From Ferruginibacter sp. (GTDB taxonomy: Bacteria > Bacteroidota > Bacteroidia > Chitinophagales > Chitinophagaceae), in assembly GCA_025357775.1 (NCBI GenBank), contig JANXOQ010000172.1, forward strand, positions 1-6,760: 6,760 bases of DNA, read 5' to 3'. Shown one piece after another: positions 1-5,127 of this stretch. The notes under the pieces were generated by a model. The model was not told the DNA's origin. It saw only the letters and a list, made by a program, of their open reading frames with translations, and did not search any database. Each line of letters begins with the position of its first letter. The stretch's first letter is position 1. The position numbers and the translations under genes are program-made.

Positions 1-1
1 A

Positions 2-523
2 ATAATTGATGATTATAAAGAACAAATAATTGATTATTTGAAGAATTTAAGAAATCAGTTTCAACAAGTAGCCTTTGTAAAAACTCATAAAAACAGCTTA
101 TCAAATATTTCTTTTTCTAGTGATGAATATTTAATTGTAGAGAAAGATGAAATAGAAATAACACGTAAACTTAATAAGATAGGAGGATTTTCAAATTTTT
201 GGGTTACAGATGAAAAAAACATAGTTTTAGAGTATTTTAGAAATCACAAAGAATTTAAAAATCTTAGCTTGGAAAAAACATATAAAAATCTACCAGGATT
301 TAATTTAAAGTGTGCTGCATTTATACTTAAACTTGAAGAAAAGAAATGGATTAATCCATTTATATCCTCTAGGAATAAGGTTAACAATTTCAATTTTTTT
401 TTCAAAACTGACATTAAAGACAACAAACCTTTTTCAATTAATCATGAAATGTTTAAAGAGAAACATAATGAATTGCTTGAATTATTTGAGAATTTACCTT
501 TGCCCCCAACACCCACAATTTAA
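2..523 (+). CDS. Hypothetical protein, 3' part only
   Basis: The reading frame is open from the left edge of the window, with no start codon that must be used; 173 residues are visible before the TAA at 521-523. A TTG at 38 could serve as a start, but the open frame upstream of it and the lack of a clear leader favour a gene that begins outside the window. The protein is rich in Lys, Asn and Phe, looks soluble and mixed alpha/beta, and has no signal peptide or membrane segment. I see no catalytic motif and do not recognise the family. Its last residues (LPLPPTPTI) are proline-rich and encoded by a GC-rich patch unlike the rest of the gene, so the normal C-terminus may have been replaced by element or junction sequence. 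It runs in the same direction as the replication genes, 81 bp before the HTH gene. It may be cargo or flanking host DNA. Confidence 0.6.
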   Translation: MIDDYKEQIIDYLKNLRNQFQQVAFVKTHKNSLSNISFSSDEYLIVEKDEIEITRKLNKIGGFSNFWVTDEKNIVLEYFRNHKEFKNLSLEKTYKNLPGFNLKCAAFILKLEEKKWINPFISSRNKVNNFNFFFKTDIKDNKPFSINHEMFKEKHNELLELFENLPLPPTPTI

Positions 524-573
524 AACTGTTGCCGATGTAGGCAGGATTTAAAATAAATCTTAAGAAACCTTTG

Positions 574-605
574 TACTAATTAAAACTTAAAAATATTAAT
601 TAGTA
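574..605. promoter_or_regulatory. Perfect 10-bp inverted repeat over the HTH gene start
   Basis: TACTAATTAA at 574-583 is the exact reverse complement of TTAATTAGTA at 596-605, with a 12-bp AT-rich spacer. The right arm includes the A of the ATG at 605. Two roles fit: an operator for the HTH protein encoded just downstream (autoregulation), or an mRNA hairpin that hides the start codon. The centre-to-centre distance of the arms is 22 bp, two helical turns, which suits a dimeric DNA-binding protein. The repeat is seen directly; the role is inferred. Confidence 0.45.
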
Positions 606-934
606 TGAGTACAGCAAATCCATTTGAAGAAATTAATATAAAATTAGACTATCTAACATCAACTGTAGATAAACTTAAAGAAACAAACCAACAAATTCCA
701 AAAGCAGACGAGGAAGAACTACTTGACACAGATGGAGCAAGCAAGCTCTTACATATGCCAATATCGTCTATTCACTACCACAAGAAGAATAGTAATTTGC
801 CTTCTACCAAAAAAGGTAAAAGACTTTTATTTCGTCGTGGTGAGTTACTTGCATGGCTAAATAGCCCAACTCTAGCAAGCAACAATACTTCTACAGAACC
901 AATGAAAGCCATTCGTAAAAAGTATAGTAAATAA
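605..934 (+). CDS. Helix-turn-helix (excisionase/MerR-like) DNA-binding protein
   Basis: The 109-residue protein has a short N-terminal amphipathic segment (about 6-27, NPFEEINIKLDYLTSTV) that probably dimerises, a linker, and a winged helix-turn-helix of the excisionase type at about 39-86. LLDTDGASKLLHM starts the HTH, ISSIHYHKK is the recognition helix, and KGKRLLFRRGELLAWL is the wing plus closing helix. The tail is basic. This architecture and the NPFEEI-type N-terminus are common for the small HTH proteins that precede primase-helicase genes on Bacteroidota mobile elements, where they are annotated as excisionase or regulator. The ATG at 605 is preferred because it gives the family's N-terminus. 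The primase-helicase gene follows after 50 bp on the same strand and is probably cotranscribed. The inverted repeat over its start suggests autoregulation. Whether it acts as an excisionase, a transcriptional regulator or a replication accessory factor cannot be decided from the sequence. Confidence 0.85.
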   Translation: MSTANPFEEINIKLDYLTSTVDKLKETNQQIPKADEEELLDTDGASKLLHMPISSIHYHKKNSNLPSTKKGKRLLFRRGELLAWLNSPTLASNNTSTEPMKAIRKKYSK

Positions 935-984
935 AGTATTACATCATTTACAAATTGAAGCTAATATTTTATTAAATAATTTTT

Positions 985-2208
985 ATGAAAGAAAAAGAAA
1001 TTAAAAAATCTATACCATACGTACGTGTCGGTACTCAATACTATAAATACATTTTACATCCACTTGCATCCGGTGATAATTTAGAAAAATTAGTTGGTTG
1101 GAATGTAGAAACAATCGTAAGAGATTTTGGAAAAACTTATGTTGGATCTATACCAAAGTATGACGGCTTTTGTTTAATACCCGAACATCTAGATTACAAA
1201 GAGGTAATAAAAAATCATTTAAATAAGTATGAGCCTATAACAGTAAAACCGTCTGCAGGTGATTATTCAAGAGTACTAGAATTTTTAAAGCACATTTTTG
1301 AAGAACAAATCGAAATAGGGCTTGATTATTTAGCTGTACTTTATTGCCACCCTATGGAAAAACTGCCTGTTTTATGTTTGGTTTCAAAAGAAAGGGGTAC
1401 AGGAAAAACAACCTTTTTAAATTTCCTAAAATTAATTTTTGGTGGAAATTTTACATACAATACAAATGAAGATTTTCGCAGCCAGTTTAACAGCCATTGG
1501 AGCAGTAAACTAGTTGTTGCAGTAGATGAAGTGCTTTTAGATAAAAGAGAGGATAGCGAAAGAATTAAAAATTTAAGTACTGCAAGAACATATAAAGCTG
1601 AAAGCAAAGGTGTAGATAAAACAGAGGTAGAGATTATTTGCAAGTTTATTTTATGTTCAAACAATACGCACAATTTTATTTATATAGAACCTGGAGAAAC
1701 AAGATATTGGGTAAGAGAAATAAAAACCTTTACCAAAGAAAATGAAAACTTATTATCACAGCTTAAAGAGCAAATACCTGCATTTTTAAATTTTATAATT
1801 AATAGAAAAATACAACACCCAAAGACCTCAAGAATGTGGTTTGATTTTAAAATTTATGAAACCCCAGCATTAAGAAAACTTATTAGAGCAAATCGCAATC
1901 GTTTGGAAATGCAATTAGCTCATACGATAATGGAAATTATTGAGTGCTTCGATTTGGAAGAATATTCCTTTTGTATAAAAGATGTACAAACAAATTTAAG
2001 CAAGTCAAACAGGGCAATTGTTGACCATTCAAATATTATAAGGGTTGTTAAAGATGAATGGAAATTATCACCTAACCCAATTACAAGCACGTACACAACA
2101 TATATCTATGGAAACGATGGTTTCCTAAAAAAAGTAAGCGACAAAGGGAGGTACTATACTCTAAAAAAGGAATGGATAAAGGAGAATTTTGATGATTTGA
2201 TGATTTAG
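985..2208 (+). CDS. Primase-helicase family protein (SF3-like helicase, DUF5906/VirE type)
   Basis: This 407-residue AAA+/superfamily 3 type helicase probably unwinds the element's origin during replication. The N-terminal part (about 11-90, starting PYVRVGTQYYK) is the conserved lead-in of the Bacteroidota family. The ATPase core follows: Walker A at 134-143 (SKERGTGKTT, with K141 and T142), Walker B at 175-183 (KLVVAVDEV, acidic pair D181/E182), a sensor-1/motif C strand at 221-230 (FILCSNNTHN, N226), and GETRYWV at 237-243, whose R240 is a likely arginine finger. The C-terminal 110 residues (about 298-407) look like a winged-helix DNA-binding tail. All core motifs are intact and the length is normal. 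No primase catalytic domain is visible in this protein; a separate primase-like gene follows. The last codons (for NFDDLMI) also carry two TTGATG boxes of the array that continues downstream. The family assignment is firm; the role at an origin is inferred from context. Confidence 0.9.
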   Translation: MKEKEIKKSIPYVRVGTQYYKYILHPLASGDNLEKLVGWNVETIVRDFGKTYVGSIPKYDGFCLIPEHLDYKEVIKNHLNKYEPITVKPSAGDYSRVLEFLKHIFEEQIEIGLDYLAVLYCHPMEKLPVLCLVSKERGTGKTTFLNFLKLIFGGNFTYNTNEDFRSQFNSHWSSKLVVAVDEVLLDKREDSERIKNLSTARTYKAESKGVDKTEVEIICKFILCSNNTHNFIYIEPGETRYWVREIKTFTKENENLLSQLKEQIPAFLNFIINRKIQHPKTSRMWFDFKIYETPALRKLIRANRNRLEMQLAHTIMEIIECFDLEEYSFCIKDVQTNLSKSNRAIVDHSNIIRVVKDEWKLSPNPITSTYTTYIYGNDGFLKKVSDKGRYYTLKKEWIKENFDDLMI

Positions 2209-2395
2209 TATACTTAGTTACTTAAAAATCAAATAAATACTAAAGTCATCAACTTATCATCAAACTGTCATCAAAAAAAATAATGATGACAAAGCAACGA
2301 AAATATAAAAATTGTTGATGCTTTGATGCTTATTTGATGACATTATAAAACATTGAATATCTATTTATTACAAGCAAAAATCATCAAAACATCAA
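2189..2395. repeat. Ordered array of TTGATG/CATCAA boxes, candidate iteron origin
   Basis: Ten exact copies of the hexamer CATCAA or its complement TTGATG lie in 207 bp. They read TTGATG at 2189 and 2197; CATCAA at 2247, 2258 and 2269; TTGATG at 2315, 2323 and 2334; CATCAA at 2382 and 2390. One near match (ATGATG, 2283) lies close to the middle. Steps within clusters are 8 or 11 bp, and gaps between clusters are about 40-44 bp. The layout 2(-), 3(+), 3(-), 2(+) is nearly symmetrical about position 2293. Many copies extend to TCATCAA, and several to GTCATCA. The array spans the end of the helicase gene and the leader of the primase gene. This is the pattern expected of an iteron-type replication origin or of multiple operators for one protein. 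The repeats are seen directly; the origin role is inferred. Confidence 0.6.
2266..2291. repeat. 8-bp stem inverted repeat at the centre of the box array
   Basis: TGTCATCA at 2266-2273 pairs exactly with TGATGACA at 2284-2291 around a 10-base A-rich loop. The arms are made from one forward box and the degenerate reverse box of the array. It could extrude as a cruciform or fold in RNA after the helicase stop codon. It is not followed by a T-run, so it is a poor intrinsic terminator. Confidence 0.4.
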
Positions 2396-2445
2396 AAAAT
2401 CAGCATTTTAACACGGTGGCAAAAATTGCTAACAAAAAAGAAAAA

Positions 2446-3300
2446 ATGAACATAAACCAAGCAAAGCAAATTCAGATTATAGATTTCTTAAACACAATTG
2501 GAATTTATCCAAAATCTCAAAGAGGTAATGAGCATTTTTACTTAGCACCTTATAGAGAAGAAAAAACGCCATCATTATCTGTAAACATAAAATTGAATTG
2601 CTTTTATGATTTTGGAACTGCACAAAGCGGAGATATTATAAGCCTTGTAAAACTTCTTATCAATTCAAATAGTGTAAGCGATGTACTTAACTACATGGGC
2701 AAAAAACACAGTTTTTTTTCTTTTAGTAAGCAAAATATTTCTATAGCAGAAGAAGCAAAAAATGAAGTGAAAATTTTAAAAATTAAACCTTTAGAAAATC
2801 TTGCTTTGATACAATATCTTGGTACAAGAAAAATTTCTTTAAGTACTGCAAAAAAATATTGCGAAGAAATGTACTATCAAATAAGTGATAAAAAGTATTT
2901 CGCCATTTGCTTTAAAAATATTTTGGGAGGCTATGAACTTAGAAATAAATACAGCAAAATTTCATTGAGTCCAAAAAGTGTAAGTTTCATAGATAACAAT
3001 TGTTATAAAACTTTGACAGTGTTCGTGGGGTTTATTGATTTTTTAAGTTACATAGAATTATATAAAGCCAATTTATTAGCCTCAAATTATTTGATATTAA
3101 ATTCTACCACAAATCTTCAAAAAGCAAAAATATTTCTACAAAAGCATGATGAAATATGCCTTTACCTAGATAATGATATTAACGGGAAAAGTACAACTAA
3201 CCAAGTAATGAGTGAATACCCTCAAAGTAAAGACTATTCAAGTTTCTATAAAAACTATAATGACTTAAATGATTATCATAAATCACAAAAATATTTTTAA
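2446..3300 (+). CDS. CHC2-like / Toprim primase-like protein of a mobile element
   Basis: This 284-residue DnaG-type protein probably supplies primers for element replication. I start it at the ATG at 2446, not the TTG 93 bp upstream: MNINQAKQI is the family's usual N-terminus, an A-rich leader precedes it, and the upstream stretch carries repeat boxes. Residues 28-66 match the primase zinc-finger fold (HFYLAPYREEKTPSLSV, then YDFG and GDIISLV), but the zinc Cys/His ligands are absent, as is common in the mobile-element branch. The middle has GGYELRNKYSKISLSPKS (161-178), a family hallmark. The Toprim part has the metal-binding DxD (D242, D244 in LYLDNDINGK) and a late YNDLND (271-276). In the first Toprim motif, however, the usual Glu is Val: TVFVGFIDFLS, V194, codon GTG at 3025-3027, one base from GAG. 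Catalysis may be impaired unless this branch tolerates the change. The gene follows the helicase gene after a 237-bp leader. Confidence 0.82.
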   Translation: MNINQAKQIQIIDFLNTIGIYPKSQRGNEHFYLAPYREEKTPSLSVNIKLNCFYDFGTAQSGDIISLVKLLINSNSVSDVLNYMGKKHSFFSFSKQNISIAEEAKNEVKILKIKPLENLALIQYLGTRKISLSTAKKYCEEMYYQISDKKYFAICFKNILGGYELRNKYSKISLSPKSVSFIDNNCYKTLTVFVGFIDFLSYIELYKANLLASNYLILNSTTNLQKAKIFLQKHDEICLYLDNDINGKSTTNQVMSEYPQSKDYSSFYKNYNDLNDYHKSQKYF

Positions 3301-3319
3301 TAATGTAAAATAAAAATAA

Positions 3320-3445
3320 ATGAAACACACAGTTTTTTTTAAAGCAGCCAAATGAATATTCTTACTACTGGTAGTTATTATTTCAGTAAAAGTATTAGCA
3401 TTACAATTAACCAACATCAGCAATTTATTTAATCACTTAAAATAA
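3320..3445 (+). pseudogene. Small membrane-peptide gene broken by an in-frame TGA (tentative)
   Basis: An ATG at 3320, behind an A-rich leader typical of this window, opens MKHTVFFKAAK and then hits TGA at 3353-3355. The same frame continues with IFLLLVVIISVKVLALQL and ends NISNLFNHLK at the TAA at 3443-3445, five bases before the ParA-like gene. Restored with a Trp (TGG) at the stop, it would be a 41-residue peptide with a positively charged start and one membrane segment. TGA is a true stop elsewhere in the window: two genes end in ATGA overlaps. A nonsense mutation is therefore the simplest reading. Alternatively, a 26-codon frame starts at the ATG at 3352 (MNILTTGSYYFSK), overlapping that TGA, or the whole stretch is simply non-coding. 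No homologue is recognised. Confidence 0.3.
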
Positions 3446-3450
3446 CAAGC

Positions 3451-4137
3451 ATGAAAAAAATCATTTTAATCGCACAAGCAAAAGGAGGATGTGGCAAATC
3501 AGTTTTAACCTGGCTTCTTGCACAAAAACACCAAGAAGCAATATTTCTTGATATGGATGATGCAACCACAACAACAATGAAACAACTTAAATACATCAAC
3601 CCTAAACAAGTAACTTTTTTAAGTGAAACAAAAACTATTGATAGAGGAAAGTTTAATGACTTTTTGGAATATATATCCTCTCACAAAAAAGATTTATTTA
3701 TTTGTGATTTAGGTTCTAGTATTTCTGAACAGCTGCCTCATTTTATAAATGACTTTTCAGCAGAATTTTTAAAATCTGCTTTAGATAGTTTAAAAATAGA
3801 AATGCAAATTATTTGTGTAGTAGGTGGGCAAAATATTTTTAGTGCCTGTATGGACTACCTGCAGGAGTTAGCTCATGTTTTAAGTAAGCAAATAAAAATA
3901 AGTATTGCAATTAATGATCACTTTATGTTAGATGAAATTCAAAATACAGAGTTTAAAAATTTTGCTAATGCTATGAAAATAAAAGAGGTATTTCACTTCA
4001 ATTTATCAAGAGATAAAAATGCATCCACCCAAGACAGAGTAACACAAATTTTAAAAGAAGGGAATGGCTTGCAAGGTGCTAGCATACTCACAAAAGAATT
4101 GCTTAAAAATGCTGTAAACAATATACCTAGTTTATGA
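3451..4137 (+). CDS. ParA/MinD-like P-loop ATPase
   Basis: This 228-residue protein belongs to the ParA/MinD/CobQ-type NTPases, which position plasmids, partition complexes or transfer machinery by ATP-dependent dimerisation. It carries the deviant Walker A motif KGGCGKS at 11-17 (signature K11, catalytic K16), the A' motif LDMDDATTTT at 33-42 (D34, D36), and a Walker B-like strand DLFICDLGSS at 81-90 (D86). It is a compact ParA with no N-terminal HTH, unlike the larger chromosomal and P1-type ParA proteins. No ParB gene follows. Instead its stop overlaps (ATGA, 4134-4137) the start of a single-pass membrane protein, which points to a joint role at the membrane. ParA-like ATPases are known next to mobilization and transfer genes (for example VirC1 and the TraA-type proteins of Bacteroides conjugative transposons), so recruitment of DNA or relaxosome is as likely as partition. 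The ATG at 3451 is the natural start because the P-loop strand MKKIILIAQAKGG begins there. Confidence 0.85.
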   Translation: MKKIILIAQAKGGCGKSVLTWLLAQKHQEAIFLDMDDATTTTMKQLKYINPKQVTFLSETKTIDRGKFNDFLEYISSHKKDLFICDLGSSISEQLPHFINDFSAEFLKSALDSLKIEMQIICVVGGQNIFSACMDYLQELAHVLSKQIKISIAINDHFMLDEIQNTEFKNFANAMKIKEVFHFNLSRDKNASTQDRVTQILKEGNGLQGASILTKELLKNAVNNIPSL

Positions 4138-4574
4138 AAACAAATGAAGAAATAAGAGCCGATTTAATAGTAAAATATGGGTGGGAATTAAACGAGAATA
4201 ATGAGTTATTTCCATTTGTAAAATTGCTTTATTTAAAAAGTGAAAATACCAATGAAAAGATAGATGAATTAAGAAATATAGTGAACGATACAAAAAAAAC
4301 TGTTCAAAAAAATAATGTGCCTCACATCTATTTTGAAAACTCAAAGCAAGCTTTTTGGTATGCCTTTGGAAAATTCGGAGTTGTAGTAACGATTTTAATT
4401 TTATCAGTTCTGTTGGTGTATGTTTTAACCTTGGTAAATAGTCATACTAGTATGGAGCAAAATAATGAGTCTATAAAAACTGAAGAATTGCAAGAATTGA
4501 ATAAAAAGAGTTCAAGAAATAAATTGAACAATAAAGTAAAATTCAAAAATCAAACTTCTTTTCTTTTTTGCTAG
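4134..4574 (+). CDS. Single-pass membrane protein coupled to the ParA-like gene
   Basis: The 146-residue protein is translationally coupled to the ParA-like gene by an ATGA overlap. Residues 1-75 are hydrophilic, with a probable helical or coiled-coil stretch at 35-60 (SENTNEKIDELRNIVNDTKK). One strong membrane segment follows at about 79-101 (FGVVVTILILSVLLVYVLTL) and then a polar, basic tail of about 45 residues. There is no cleavable signal peptide. I do not recognise a family. The coupling suggests stoichiometric production with the ATPase, and the protein could anchor it, or the DNA it handles, at the inner membrane. The gene's last 32 bp overlap the 3' end of the minus-strand gene, and the C-terminal residues encoded there (KNQTSFLFC) are probably not under strong constraint. 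Inside the gene, 4443-4454 is a perfect 12-bp palindrome. Confidence 0.75.
   Translation: MKTNEEIRADLIVKYGWELNENNELFPFVKLLYLKSENTNEKIDELRNIVNDTKKTVQKNNVPHIYFENSKQAFWYAFGKFGVVVTILILSVLLVYVLTLVNSHTSMEQNNESIKTEELQELNKKSSRNKLNNKVKFKNQTSFLFC
4443..4454. repeat. Perfect 12-bp palindrome inside the membrane-protein gene
   Basis: CATACTAGTATG reads the same on both strands, with no spacer, and does not extend further. It lies just after the membrane-segment codons. It may be a chance palindrome or a protein-binding site; no partner copy was found in the window. Confidence 0.3.
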
Positions 4575-4848
4575 CATTTGAGAAACTAAATTTTTGCTCG
4601 GTATTATTGTTGTTTTCATCGTTCTGTATTGGCTTAGAAGCTCTTTTTTTTCTGTAGTTAAAAAGCCAGCTTCTTAAAGAACTCATTTGAATATCTGTTT
4701 TATTAATACCTAATTCTTTTATCAAATATTGTATAATTATTCGAGGAGCAGCTACTTGTAAAATTTCTTTTGGAACTATTGTATCGATGAAGTCAAACTT
4801 TCCATAGGTAGCAGTTAGAAGATGTTTTTTTATCGTTTCGTTATCCAT
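4543..4848 (-). CDS. Small basic protein, possible DNA-binding regulator
   Basis: This is the only gene on the minus strand: 101 residues, from the ATG at 4848-4846 to the TGA at 4545-4543. Residues about 26-68 (VPKEILQVAAPRIIIQYLIK, then ELGINKTDIQMSSLRSWLFNYRKKR) look like a helical bundle with a helix-turn-helix flavour, resembling in style small plasmid regulators in which a helix pair is followed by a basic (Y)RKK segment. The C-terminal third is Asn/Lys-rich and low in complexity. I do not recognise a named family, so the regulatory role is inference. It sits between the ParA/membrane pair, which it meets tail to tail with a 32-bp overlap, and the hairpin region, into which its promoter points back. 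A good Bacteroidota-type promoter lies 39-72 bp upstream of the start. A regulator placed divergently from the mobilization operon would be well placed to control transfer. Confidence 0.65.
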   Translation of the reverse strand: MDNETIKKHLLTATYGKFDFIDTIVPKEILQVAAPRIIIQYLIKELGINKTDIQMSSLRSWLFNYRKKRASKPIQNDENNNNTEQKFSFSNASKKEKKFDF

Positions 4849-4886
4849 AGTTATAATATTTTAAAACAAAATTAAACATAAAAGGA

Positions 4887-4920
4887 CAAAAATAGACATT
4901 TGTTTTATTTTGTTTGCAAA
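4887..4920 (-). promoter_or_regulatory. Bacteroidota-type promoter for the minus-strand gene
   Basis: On the minus strand, TTTG (complement of 4917-4920) is followed after 22 bp by TATTTTTG (complement of 4887-4894). This matches the -33 TTTG / -7 TAnnTTTG consensus of Bacteroidota sigma-ABfr promoters, though the spacer is at the long end of the usual range. Transcription would start near 4880, leaving a leader of about 30 nt before the ATG at 4848. A second TAnnTTTG match (TAATTTTG, complement of 4867-4874) lacks a well-spaced -33 box. Confidence 0.4.
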
Positions 4921-4980
4921 TATTCAGTTTTGATTGTAACTGTCCGCAATACAATTAACGTGCTTTTGTTAGAAGGTGGA

Positions 4981-5082
4981 GCAAGTAGTGAAAATGCGTT
5001 GCATTTTCAACTTGCAAAGGGGCTTTGCCCCCTTGACCCCCACGAAGGGTTTCACCCCTCGACCCCGATGCGGCTTCGCCGC
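4981..5082. other. Chain of short-loop hairpins, candidate oriT
   Basis: Four inverted repeats follow one another in the only GC-rich stretch of the window. The first is GCAAGT-AG-TGAAAATGC / GTT / GCATTTTCA-ACTTGC (4981-5015): 15 paired bases with a 2-base bulge and a 3-base loop. The second is GGGGC/TTT/GCCCC (5019-5031). The third is an imperfect stem, CGAAGGG with CCCTCG, at 5043-5061. The fourth is GCGGC/TTC/GCCGC (5070-5082). GACCCC recurs at 5035 and 5061. The position immediately upstream of the MobC-relaxase operon, the strong secondary structure and the composition shift all fit an origin of transfer, and similar GC-rich hairpin stretches are familiar to me upstream of mobilization genes in Bacteroidota. 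The nick site cannot be placed from the sequence. Confidence 0.55.
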
Positions 5083-5099
5083 TTCGTAACATGAAGAAA

Positions 5100-5123
5100 A
5101 AATATTGTATTAATAAAATATTT
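5100..5123. repeat. Inverted repeat just upstream of the MobC-like gene
   Basis: AAATATT (5100-5106) and AATATTT (5117-5123) form 7-bp arms around a 10-base AT-rich spacer, four bases before the ATG at 5128. It could be an operator for the ribbon-helix-helix protein, but with arms of only A and T a chance match is quite possible. Confidence 0.2.
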
Positions 5124-5127
5124 AAAC

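Noticed and set aside
500..505. TTTGC within CCTTTGCCCCC as a CTnDOT-like attachment core
   Set aside because: Only the five-base core fits; the upstream bases do not match the GTTnn part well, no integrase is present and no second copy was found in the window.
566..573. AACCTTTG as a TAnnTTTG promoter box for the HTH gene
   Set aside because: It has one mismatch in the key TA, and the nearest TTG upstream (529-531) is 34 bp away, too far for a -33 element.
1341..1673. 110-codon open frame on the minus strand within the helicase gene
   Set aside because: It lies wholly opposite the Walker A/B region of a clear helicase gene and its translation resembles no protein; it is an antisense shadow.
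2353..2445. Upstream extension of the primase-like gene to a TTG start
   Set aside because: The extra 31 residues do not resemble the family's N-terminus, the stretch contains two array boxes, and the ATG at 2446 has a better leader and the expected MNINQAKQI start.
3353..3355. In-frame TGA as evidence for an alternative genetic code
   Set aside because: The ParA-like and MobC-like genes both end in TGA within ATGA overlaps, so TGA is a normal stop here.
4077..4576. Two copies of TGCTAGCA (4077-4084 and 4569-4576) flanking the membrane-protein gene
   Set aside because: An 8-bp palindrome repeated twice is weak evidence, there is no shared flanking sequence, and no transposase or recombinase feature accompanies them.
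5070..5082. GCGGC/TTC/GCCGC hairpin as an intrinsic terminator
   Set aside because: No T-run follows it on the plus strand and it lies upstream of an operon, within the hairpin chain.
4900..5094. 64-codon frame on the plus strand ending in a Pro/Arg-rich stretch (KGLCPLDPHEGFHPSTPM)
   Set aside because: It runs straight through the hairpin chain; its second half is a translation of GC-rich inverted repeats, and it has no suitable leader. The DNA structure explains the frame better than a protein does.
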